5,746 nucleotides of DNA from an uncultured Lachnospiraceae bacterium. GTDB taxonomy: Bacteria; Bacillota; Clostridia; Lachnospirales; Lachnospiraceae. Each line of letters starts with the position of its first letter. Position 1 is the first letter of the stretch. Below are positions 1 to 5,722 of this stretch, piece after piece. The stretch lies in NCBI GenBank assembly GCA_902783395.1, contig CACZRA010000306.1, positions 1 through 5,746 on the forward strand. The letters run 5' to 3'. A program made the translations under genes and the position numbers. Below the pieces are notes generated by a model. That model had not been told where the DNA came from. It worked only from the letters and a program-made list of their open reading frames with translations, and did no database searches.

Positions 1-795
1 CCGCTCATAAAGCAGGGCCAGTCGCCGTATCAGATCATAACAAACCACCCAGAGCTCGATATCAGCGTAAAGACCCTGTACAACTATATCGATCAGGGTG
101 TTCTGCTTTCACGCAACATTGACTTAAAGCGAAAGACAAAGTTCAAACCGAGAAAGCATACCCGCAAAGGAATCCGCGACAGAGAGGTGTTCATCGGTCG
201 CACCTATCAGGATTTCAAGGATCTTGCTCCAGATGATTTCATGGAGATGGATACCGTCCTGTCTGCCCGAGGCTCTTCAAAGTGCATCCTCACGCTCTAC
301 AACCCTGAAACAGAGCTGTTAGTAGCACGGCTCCTGCCCAGATGCACGATGCGTGCTGTAAGGGCCGCTTTTGACCATATGGAGCGTTCTCTAAGCACTG
401 AAGATTTCCTTCAGGTGTTTGAGATCTGCCTTACCGACAGAGGCAGTGAATTCGGGGATCCCGTGATGCTCGAAACCGGGGTCACCGGCATTCAACGCTG
501 TAGTATTTATTACTGCGATCCTATGCGCAGCGGACAAAAGGGCGGCATAGAGGAAGTTCACACTATGCTGAGAATGATTCTCCCCAAGGGTACCGTTTTT
601 ACTGATCTAACGCAGTGGGATGTCCGTAAAGCAGTCGATCACATCAACTCCACTCCAAGGGCAAATCTTAATGGGCAGACGCCGTATAAGCTGGCCATTG
701 ATAAATATGGAGCAAGGATAGTCCGTTTCATGCTGCAGCTCCGGTATGTGGCACCCGACAATGTCACATTGAGTCCGGAGCTGTTGCTGAAATAA
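1..795 (+). CDS. IS30-family transposase, 5'-partial (C-terminal 264 aa)
   Basis: The frame is open from the first base, so the gene starts outside the window; a GTG codon at 187 is an internal Val, not the start, because homologous sequence continues upstream of it. Domains seen in order: the end of a helix-turn-helix DNA-binding region (KQGQSPYQII...VSVKTLYNYI-like, about 5-95), then a DDE integrase core. Catalytic acidic residues: Asp in MEMDTV (250-252), Asp in LTDRGSEF (436-438) and Glu in KGGIEE (550-552). The following PKGT, HINSTPR and LNGQTPYKL blocks are typical of the IS30 C-terminus. IS30 transposases cut and rejoin the ends of their own element. Usual family length is roughly 300-400 aa, so about 70-130 residues are missing off the edge. 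One oddity is that the usual ENxN after the catalytic Glu reads EEVH here. The visible frame is intact and could be functional. Confidence 0.9.
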   Translation, partial: PLIKQGQSPYQIITNHPELDISVKTLYNYIDQGVLLSRNIDLKRKTKFKPRKHTRKGIRDREVFIGRTYQDFKDLAPDDFMEMDTVLSARGSSKCILTLYNPETELLVARLLPRCTMRAVRAAFDHMERSLSTEDFLQVFEICLTDRGSEFGDPVMLETGVTGIQRCSIYYCDPMRSGQKGGIEEVHTMLRMILPKGTVFTDLTQWDVRKAVDHINSTPRANLNGQTPYKLAIDKYGARIVRFMLQLRYVAPDNVTLSPELLLK

Positions 796-855
796 GATAG
801 TTTTCCGAACACCATTCCGGCAGTCTCTAATTTCATAGTTTTACCTTGTTGCCTG

Positions 856-875
856 TGGAATTAAGTCCTTCACAC
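856..875 (+). repeat. Imperfect direct repeat, copy 1
   Basis: TGGAATTAAGTCCTTCACAC matches the second copy at 1005-1024 at 17 of 20 positions without gaps. The shared core is GGAATT(A/T)A(G/A)TCC followed by CACAC. It starts 60 bp after the transposase stop. It could be a subterminal transposase-binding site or a regulator site; the sequence does not decide between them. Confidence 0.5.
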
Positions 876-900
876 CCTTTTTCCAGAGGTCTGTTTGAGA

Positions 901-972
901 TGCGTCTAAAATCGGTATTTCGGGAAAACTCACCTTAAATTCTATCAGCAATCGCAGAAATCTGCATCTAAA
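901..972 (+). repeat. Short direct repeat TGCRTCTAAA (901-910 and 963-972)
   Basis: TGCGTCTAAA at 901-910 and TGCATCTAAA at 963-972 agree at 9 of 10 positions, 62 bp apart. They lie between the two 20-bp repeats. At ten bases this could be chance; it is listed because the spacer has few other landmarks. Confidence 0.25.
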
Positions 973-1004
973 CTTTTCAATTTTTCAAGGTTCGTACACC
1001 GTGC

Positions 1005-1024
1005 TGGAATTTAATCCTGCACAC
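1005..1024 (+). repeat. Imperfect direct repeat, copy 2
   Basis: TGGAATTTAATCCTGCACAC is the second copy of the 856-875 repeat, 149 bp away. It lies within a 22-bp interrupted palindrome (1001-1022), where GTGC pairs with GCAC and GGA with TCC (8 of 11 base pairs). It sits about 55-80 bp upstream of the predicted promoter of the downstream operon, so an operator role is possible but unproven. Confidence 0.5.
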
Positions 1025-1074
1025 GGAATTCACTTTTTCAATTCAGCGCCGGGTGTCCCGGGATCGGAGGATTT

Positions 1075-1200
1075 ATGAGTGACAAAGGATATTCAGGGGA
1101 TTATAATATTTCGTATCCTTGCTGTGGTAATGCAGATGAAGGTACTTTAGACAGGGACGCAGCTTCCGCCCCCCGGCAACCGAAAGGACCATATCGATGA
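1075..1200 (+). CDS. Possible 41-aa leader/hypothetical ORF
   Basis: An ATG at 1075 opens 41 codons ending in TGA at 1198-1200. The start has a consensus Shine-Dalgarno GGAGG at 1066-1070 with a 4-nt spacer. The stop overlaps the next gene's start as ATGA (1197-1200), the arrangement typical of translationally coupled genes. The product begins MSDKGYSGDYN, contains an adjacent Cys pair (CC) and ends in a Pro/Arg-rich tail (APRQPKGPYR). It has no signal peptide or membrane segment and I recognise no family. Against it, a good sigma70-type promoter lies inside the frame (1079-1107), whose transcripts would lack this start, and the next gene has its own ribosome binding site. It would need an upstream promoter to be expressed. 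Confidence 0.35.
   Translation: MSDKGYSGDYNISYPCCGNADEGTLDRDAASAPRQPKGPYR
1079..1107 (+). promoter_or_regulatory. Sigma70/SigA-type promoter of the GHL10-PSD operon
   Basis: GTGACA at 1079-1084 (5/6 to the TTGACA consensus) is separated by exactly 17 bp from a perfect TATAAT at 1102-1107. The predicted transcript starts near 1113-1115, leaving an ~80-nt 5' leader before the ATG at 1197. It is the best promoter match I find upstream of the operon, but it falls within the 41-codon open frame, so only one of the two may be functional. Confidence 0.6.
1114..1196 (+). promoter_or_regulatory. 5' leader of the operon, possibly structured
   Basis: Between the predicted transcription start and the ATG lies ~80 nt with a GC-rich 3' half. 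Possible elements are GGGA/TTCC around a 6-nt loop (about 1155-1168), a CC-GAAA-GG mini-hairpin (1180-1187), and TATCC at 1114-1118, which could pair in part with ATA and GG near the ribosome binding site AAAGGA (1183-1188, 8 nt before ATG). I do not recognise a known riboswitch. The segment also encodes the C-terminal part of the putative 41-aa ORF. Confidence 0.25.
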
Positions 1201-2228
1201 AAAAGCTTATTAAATATATCACGCTGCCGGCACTGATACTGTCGTTAATGATAAACGCGCCTGTGTACTGTTTTGCCGCAACATCTCATAAGACATCAAA
1301 AAAGACCAGCTCACAGGAAACAACGGAGATGAGGGGCGTATGGTTATCCTTCATCGACCAGCAAAAATATCTCAAGGGGAAGAACAAAAATAATTACGAC
1401 AATGCATTTGATTCCATATGCAAAAAAGCGGCGGGAAAAGGTTTGAACACCATTTTCGTGCATGTAAGGAGTCATAATGACGCCATTTATCCGTCAACGG
1501 TATACCCATGGAGCAAGCAGATGCTGGACGGCAAGGATCCGGGATTCGACCCGTTGTCGGATATGGTATCCATAGCACATAAAAACGGCCTTGAAATCCA
1601 CGCGTGGATCAATCCGTATGGTTACCGGAACGGCAGTTACTGCGGCGATGCATCACTTGCCACCGAGGCAAATATAGCTGCGGGCGTAAATGAGATCCTT
1701 AACGGATATGACGTAGACGGGATACATTTTGATGATTATTTTCCTCCCATAGGAGCTTCCGCGATAAACAGTATGGTGAGCAGGGTGCACGGCCTGTGTT
1801 CGGAACAGGGCAAAAAATTCGGTATAGCCCCTCAGGGGAACATAGATAACTGCCTCGCAGCGGGAGCGGATGTTAAAACATGGCTGTCCTCCCCCGGATA
1901 CCTGGACTACATCGCGCCGCAGATATACTGGACGGATTATTACGGCAAGAGTGGGACGGTAACGATGTCAAGTGACCGTCTGTCAGCCTGGAAATCCCTG
2001 AACAAAGCCGGGATTCCCATGTATGTCGGTATGGCGCTTTACTGGGCAGGTTCTCAATCGAAGTCCGACCCGGGATGGGCGAGATACACGGATAATCTGA
2101 TGCGTCAGCAGCAGAAAGCCGTAAAGCTTGGGTATAAAGGGTATATCCTGTATAATACAGAAGCCATAATGGATCCCACACCTGCAATGGAAACTGAACT
2201 TAATAACCTCCGGAAGGCAGGAATGTAA
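1197..2228 (+). CDS. Secreted GHL10-family glycoside hydrolase (DUF187/YngK/DigH-like)
   Basis: 343 aa. An N-terminal Sec signal peptide (MKK, then a hydrophobic stretch to about residue 28, ending CFAA) is followed by a short Ser/Thr/Lys linker and a TIM-barrel of the GHL10 type (PF02638). Hallmarks seen: EMRGVWLS (44-51), FVHVRSHNDAIYPS (87-100), FDPL (117-120), HAWINPY (135-141), GYDVDGIHFDDYF (170-182, carrying the likely catalytic acids), APQGN (211-215) and PQIYW (241-245). Known relatives include B. subtilis YngK and E. coli DigH (YddW), which hydrolyses denuded peptidoglycan glycan strands. A cell-wall glycan substrate is therefore plausible but inferred. The start is supported by AAAGGA 8 nt upstream and by the signal peptide beginning right there. 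It is the first gene of an operon with the decarboxylase-like lipoprotein 17 nt downstream. No SLH or other wall-binding domain is visible, so the protein may be released. Confidence 0.88.
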   Translation: MKKLIKYITLPALILSLMINAPVYCFAATSHKTSKKTSSQETTEMRGVWLSFIDQQKYLKGKNKNNYDNAFDSICKKAAGKGLNTIFVHVRSHNDAIYPSTVYPWSKQMLDGKDPGFDPLSDMVSIAHKNGLEIHAWINPYGYRNGSYCGDASLATEANIAAGVNEILNGYDVDGIHFDDYFPPIGASAINSMVSRVHGLCSEQGKKFGIAPQGNIDNCLAAGADVKTWLSSPGYLDYIAPQIYWTDYYGKSGTVTMSSDRLSAWKSLNKAGIPMYVGMALYWAGSQSKSDPGWARYTDNLMRQQQKAVKLGYKGYILYNTEAIMDPTPAMETELNNLRKAGM

Positions 2229-2245
2229 ACGGTAAGGAGAAAGAT

Positions 2246-3607
2246 ATGAATTTCAAGGGAATAAAAAAATACAGTGTATGTCTTATAAGTATGTTTATGC
2301 TGCTTTGCCTTAGCGGCTGCGATGTGAATCTTCCTGAGGAGATCAGCCGGCTTCCGGAGACTTTTTCCAGGGCTCAAACGGACGGGAGCACCGCAGAGGA
2401 GCAGAAGGAACACAGCGAATGTGCGCTTTCCCTGAAAAAGTATCTGGAGGAGGATCCGCAGCTGATGGCTTTGATGGAAAAATCCATTGAAAAGGCACAT
2501 GAGACAAACGGTGACATTAACTATAATCCGGTGACCAGCGTCGAGGAGCTTTATGATTTTCTGGATTGGGCGGTAACCTGTATGCCGTGGAATGTGCTGA
2601 CTGATGTCGATTATCCCGCCCTTTATGACCATATCGATCAGAGCGTGGATTATATCTGGTTTCTCTTCGATCAGCCGCTTGAGGAGCTGGAAGGAAAAGG
2701 CTATTATTATCCGACTCTCCAATACCATGAGCCCATCGCCGAATGGCTCCGCGAGTATTCTGACGAATGGGGCGCCTTCCTTTCAACGCCGGAAAGCTGG
2801 AATGATGAGTATTATGAGACGGTAAAGAATGATCCCAGCATGAACATGCAGTATGGCTGGTATGAGGACTCCAATGTATGGACAACCTTCAATGACTGGT
2901 TTTCACGGAAGCTTTCCGATCCGTCCGTAAGGCCGGTCGCAGACAGCGATGTGGTCGCCCCTGCAGATTCCTGCCCCCAGGGCGTTTGGGATATTGATGA
3001 GAACGGAGACCTGGTTCAGAAGGAGGGCGTGAATATAAAATCCGCCAACTTCACATCGGTCCGGCAGCTGATCGGTCCTGATTCCGAATACGCAGATTCT
3101 TTTAAGGGCGGAACACTGACGCATACATTTCTGGATGTAAATGATTATCACCGCTATCATTTCCCCGTAAGCGGTACGATAAAGGAAGTGCGTAAGATCA
3201 AGGGTACAAATGCGGCAGGCGGGATTACCGTCTGGGATCCGGAGCATAAAAGGTACGTGCTGGAGGATGCTGTTCCAGGATGGCAGATGATTGAAACCCG
3301 TGACTGCGTGATCATCGAAACACCGGAGCATGGTTTGGTGGCCGTCCTGCCGATCGGGATGTCGCAGATCTGCTCCTGCAACTGGGAAGACACCGTTGTG
3401 ACAGGAGCCAAGGTTCAGAAAGGCGATCCCATGGGGTACTTCCTGTTCGGAGGAAGCGATATCGTTATGGTATTCCAGTCAAATGTGAAGGCAGAGCTCT
3501 TATGCCCTGAAAACGAGACGGGCGCGGGATATAAACACCTTCTGATGGGCGAACCATATATGAAGCTTTCCGTCACCGGGGACAGTGCTGATACCGGAGA
3601 GAACTGA
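2246..3607 (+). CDS. Lipoprotein with PSDC-like N-domain and phosphatidylserine-decarboxylase-like pyruvoyl domain
   Basis: 453 aa. A type II signal peptide ends in the lipobox LSGC (Cys25 lipidated). Residues ~60-205 resemble the PSDC domain (PF12588) found before PSD domains in PsiD-like enzymes, with YYYPTLQYHEP, WGAFLSTPESW and GWYED blocks. Residues ~210-412 are the PSD catalytic domain (PF02666): FNDWFSRKL (215-223), RPVADSDVVAPADS (229-242), DYHRYHFPVSG (300-310) and YFLFGGSDIVMVF (398-410). By comparison with E. coli PSD, Asp241, His305 and Ser404 form the self-cleavage triad. GGS replaces the usual LGST; cleavage before Ser404 would create the pyruvoyl group. The Asp, His and Ser are present, so activity is likely, but the substrate (phosphatidylserine or a free amino acid, as in tryptophan-decarboxylating PsiD) is unknown. 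Extracytoplasmic anchoring is unusual for PSD, which works at the inner leaflet. AAGGAG lies 6 nt before the ATG, 17 nt after the glycosidase stop, so the two are co-transcribed. Confidence 0.85.
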   Translation: MNFKGIKKYSVCLISMFMLLCLSGCDVNLPEEISRLPETFSRAQTDGSTAEEQKEHSECALSLKKYLEEDPQLMALMEKSIEKAHETNGDINYNPVTSVEELYDFLDWAVTCMPWNVLTDVDYPALYDHIDQSVDYIWFLFDQPLEELEGKGYYYPTLQYHEPIAEWLREYSDEWGAFLSTPESWNDEYYETVKNDPSMNMQYGWYEDSNVWTTFNDWFSRKLSDPSVRPVADSDVVAPADSCPQGVWDIDENGDLVQKEGVNIKSANFTSVRQLIGPDSEYADSFKGGTLTHTFLDVNDYHRYHFPVSGTIKEVRKIKGTNAAGGITVWDPEHKRYVLEDAVPGWQMIETRDCVIIETPEHGLVAVLPIGMSQICSCNWEDTVVTGAKVQKGDPMGYFLFGGSDIVMVFQSNVKAELLCPENETGAGYKHLLMGEPYMKLSVTGDSADTGEN

Positions 3608-3683
3608 ATCAAAGGATCCATTTTCCACATGATCTATACCTCCTCCAATATTACACATTCCAAAGCTTTAAGGCTTAGGATCC

Positions 3684-3706
3684 AAAATCCTGCTTCCCTT
3701 GCAGGA
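3684..3706 (-). terminator. Candidate Rho-independent terminator of the S41 lipoprotein gene
   Basis: Read on the minus strand, TCCTGC-AAGGGAA-GCAGGA forms a 6-bp hairpin with a 7-nt loop followed at once by TTTT. It lies about 58 nt beyond the stop of the minus-strand peptidase gene. The stem is short and the U-tract has only four residues, so efficiency may be modest. It could act together with the stronger hairpin at 3712-3752. Confidence 0.5.
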
Positions 3707-3711
3707 AGTCA

Positions 3712-3752
3712 TGATTTCCTGCGCGGGAAACAGAAATTTCGCGCAGGAATCA
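3712..3752. repeat. Strong inverted repeat in convergent intergenic region
   Basis: TTCCTGCGCG (3716-3725) and CGCGCAGGAA (3740-3749) are perfect 10-bp inverted arms around a 14-nt loop. TGA/TCA extends the stem by 3 bp with one bulged T. Two further G-U pairs and one A-U pair are possible at the loop end. Neither strand has a following T-run, so it is not a canonical terminator. Because of its symmetry it could block read-through from both converging transcripts or stabilise 3' ends. Confidence 0.6.
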
Positions 3753-3763
3753 ATGATCTATGT

Positions 3764-5650
3764 TCAAGCCGCATCCTTCTGAACTTCGTTAAAGAATTTG
3801 TTCATCTGTTCGCTGAGAATACTCAGATCGTAGAATTTTTCATAGGGATTCTCACCGTCGGAAGTCAGCTCGACATCCACCGGGCAGCCGTTATCCACCG
3901 TCTCACCATCCTCTGTAACAGTACAGCTTGAAGCTGCAGAGTTCTGTACCTCAATGCCGCCGGCGCTCGAAAGACGGACGCCGCAGGCACCACCGCTGCT
4001 CTTCTCTCCCAGGATCATGGCATCGTGCTCATGCATGAAAAAGGGAAAGGCATTGCCGCAGGAGAAGGACCCTTCACTGGTAAGAACGCCATAGTTATAA
4101 TCGGTGTAGGGGCTTATGTCGCTGTCATCGATTTTCCCGTCATGATTAAAGTCAAATACCTCTTCCTTGGTATTATACTGACCTGTAATCTCATTCCAGT
4201 CCCGGATATACCCTCTGCCGGTCATAAGCCATTCAACAGCCAGCATGGAAATGTCATTGCCTCCGCCGTTGCAGGAGTTGTCGATGATAATGTTTTTGAT
4301 GTTGGGATTCTTCTTTGCACGCTCAAGACCTGCAAGGATAACGCCGACGGTATCATAAGTCTCTCCGCCGGTCTCATCGTCTTCCACGATCAAAGGTCTT
4401 TCACTTTTACCTGCAAGGAATTCTCTCCAGGCATTATTGTCCACTACGAACTTGTTAAAGCAGATGATAGCGGTGTCTCCTTTTTCCACATAATAATCTC
4501 CATTATAGAAGGATTCCCGGGCTTCCTCCCGCAACGCCCCGTGCCCTACTCTCTCTGCGTAACGATTGTACGTGACTCCGTAGTCCGTTGCCCTTACATC
4601 TTTGAAGAACTGGGTGGACAGTTCGAACTCGTCGTCCATCAGTGCGTTGCAAGCCATGCCGGTATGGCCGCCGTCAAACAAAAGACCGTCGAACAAATGG
4701 ATCAGGCCGGAATAAAAGGTCTCAAAATCCTTCGCCAACAGCTTTTCCTTGACCTGCGGATACTTTTCCGTAAGGACATCGTCGAGCTTTCCGTTCATAA
4801 GATCTTCGTGGATGTACTCCTGTCCGGGCTTGCCGTACCAGAGATCCATGTTGAAGCAAAGCTCATCATAAGTATATTGCGCCATGTCCTCTGTCCGGTC
4901 CGATTTTATGGCTGTAAAGTATTCCGGATCCTCTTCCATGACAGAATCCAGATAAAGTCCTACGAAATCCCTGACATAGATCTTTTCCCCTGCATACACA
5001 ACATAGTAACCGCTCGCCGAAGCAAAAATATCGGCAATGGTTGGCAGTGGTACGTAAACACCGGTATCGTCGCCCCTTAAGTCGATGTCATAGTCTGCCG
5101 CTTCAAGGGTTTTCGGCGTTGCCTTCTCCGGATCCGTTTTATGAGTGATCATCGCATAGGGATAATCAGGATCCATACCGACAACGTCATTTGACTGGAG
5201 ATCGGTGGCAAGCTTGATAAACCGTTCCATGTTATCGATCACGATAGTATCTGCATCAATATCGAACACGGCAGTATCGTCACAGAAATTCGTGACTGTA
5301 TACTTATTGTCTTCCCGCTTGAATGTCATACCCTCGTCAAGTTCTGTATTCACCAGATAGAACCTGTTGTAGAAATCCGTAACGCTCATGTAGGGCACGC
5401 TGGGCAGATCCTCATAGTAACGGACCGCTGCGGTTTCCGTACTGTCCAGACTGTCCCGTATGACAGGTATAGACTTTTCTGTAAAGGCCGGTCCGGATTC
5501 CGCCTGAGTTTCTGTTTCTGCCGGAGCTTCTGTGGCAGTGGTCTGCGGTGCAGCCGTAGGATCAGATTTCTCGCCGGAAGCCGTATTTCCACAGGCCGCA
5601 AGGCTTACGATCATGACCAGCACCAATGTCAGGGATATCAATTTTTTCAT
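3764..5650 (-). CDS. S41-family serine peptidase-like lipoprotein with an EF-hand-like calcium loop
   Basis: 628 aa. The signal peptide ends with lipobox LAAC (Cys20 lipidated), followed by a Thr/Ala/Glu/Pro-rich disordered linker (22-55). An N-terminal region without recognised motifs (~60-310) precedes DGGHTG (326-331), which resembles the conserved DGHT motif of S41 peptidases. The C-terminal core has NIIIDNSCNGGGND (453-466), YGVLTSEGSFSCGNAFPF (520-537, Ser530 the likely nucleophile) and LGEKSSGGACGV (547-558). Between them, D500-F-N-H-D-G-K-I-D-D-S-D511 is an EF-hand/dockerin-like calcium loop. The Lys usually found in the GKG motif of CtpA-type enzymes reads Gly-Ala here, so the general base must differ or activity may be altered. 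No PDZ domain is apparent. The start is supported by GGAGAG 6 nt upstream and the signal peptide. It is convergent with the GHL10-PSD operon and appears monocistronic within the window. It probably acts on the outer face of the membrane; the substrate is unknown. Confidence 0.85.
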   Translation of the reverse strand: MKKLISLTLVLVMIVSLAACGNTASGEKSDPTAAPQTTATEAPAETETQAESGPAFTEKSIPVIRDSLDSTETAAVRYYEDLPSVPYMSVTDFYNRFYLVNTELDEGMTFKREDNKYTVTNFCDDTAVFDIDADTIVIDNMERFIKLATDLQSNDVVGMDPDYPYAMITHKTDPEKATPKTLEAADYDIDLRGDDTGVYVPLPTIADIFASASGYYVVYAGEKIYVRDFVGLYLDSVMEEDPEYFTAIKSDRTEDMAQYTYDELCFNMDLWYGKPGQEYIHEDLMNGKLDDVLTEKYPQVKEKLLAKDFETFYSGLIHLFDGLLFDGGHTGMACNALMDDEFELSTQFFKDVRATDYGVTYNRYAERVGHGALREEARESFYNGDYYVEKGDTAIICFNKFVVDNNAWREFLAGKSERPLIVEDDETGGETYDTVGVILAGLERAKKNPNIKNIIIDNSCNGGGNDISMLAVEWLMTGRGYIRDWNEITGQYNTKEEVFDFNHDGKIDDSDISPYTDYNYGVLTSEGSFSCGNAFPFFMHEHDAMILGEKSSGGACGVRLSSAGGIEVQNSAASSCTVTEDGETVDNGCPVDVELTSDGENPYEKFYDLSILSEQMNKFFNEVQKDAA

Positions 5651-5656
5651 GTTTTT

Positions 5657-5662
5657 CTCTCC
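5657..5662 (-). promoter_or_regulatory. Ribosome binding site of the S41 lipoprotein gene
   Basis: On the minus strand GGAGAG is followed by a 6-nt A-rich spacer and ATG. It fixes the start at 5650, right at the beginning of the lipoprotein signal peptide. Confidence 0.75.
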
Positions 5663-5698
5663 ATTTCCTATTTCAAAAATCTTTTATTTCAACACCAT

Positions 5699-5722
5699 AA
5701 TATAACATGATACAAACGTCAA
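5699..5722 (-). promoter_or_regulatory. Probable promoter region of the S41 lipoprotein gene
   Basis: On the minus strand TTGACG (5722-5717) precedes an AT-rich block containing TGTTATATT (5707-5699), which fits an extended -10 (TGn plus a 5/6 TATAAT match). The spacing between TTGACG and this -10 is only 12 bp (14 to the overlapping TATTAT), too short for a standard pair. More likely the extended -10 works with a poor -35, or the real -10 is slightly further downstream. The transcript would have a 5' leader of about 40 nt. Confidence 0.4.

Larger units (their letters stand above)
796..1074. other. Gene-poor spacer between transposase and envelope operon
   Basis: I see no convincing protein gene on either strand in this ~280 bp. 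The only open frame of note (minus strand, crossing the transposase end) is an antisense shadow. The stretch contains AT-rich segments with TTTTTC runs, the imperfect direct repeats listed separately, and a short CCGGG-TGT-CCCGG hairpin at 1049-1061. The right terminal inverted repeat of the IS30-type element is expected somewhere here, but it cannot be recognised without the left end, which is outside the window. No clear Rho-independent terminator follows the transposase stop. Confidence 0.6.

Noticed and set aside
187..189. GTG codon as the start of the transposase
   Set aside because: The frame is open back to position 1 and the upstream codons encode the expected IS30 helix-turn-helix region, so this is an internal codon of a gene cut by the window edge.
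639..836. 65-codon minus-strand frame over the end of the transposase
   Set aside because: It is mostly antisense to the conserved transposase C-terminus, with no recognisable product.
1140..1190. Resemblance to c-di-GMP-I (GGGACGCA) or SAM-I (CCCGGCAACC) riboswitch motifs
   Set aside because: Only short fragments match. The GCAAACC-stem-GGGACGCAAAGC core of the c-di-GMP element and the flanking helices and AAGGUGCC segment of the S-box are missing, so this is probably chance. An Infernal scan with RF01051 and RF00162 would settle it.
2105..2728. 207-codon minus-strand open frame across the GHL10/PSD junction
   Set aside because: It spans the junction of two well-supported plus-strand genes in antisense, and its translation resembles no family.
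3629..3931. 100-codon plus-strand open frame running from the intergenic region into the S41 gene
   Set aside because: Most of it is antisense to the peptidase C-terminus and it runs through the intergenic hairpins. The start lacks a Shine-Dalgarno at proper spacing and the product has no recognisable features.
4025..5080. Long 351-codon plus-strand open frame opposite the S41 gene
   Set aside because: It is entirely antisense to the peptidase gene, whose signal peptide, lipobox and catalytic motifs explain the sequence. The plus-strand translation shows no recognisable domain.
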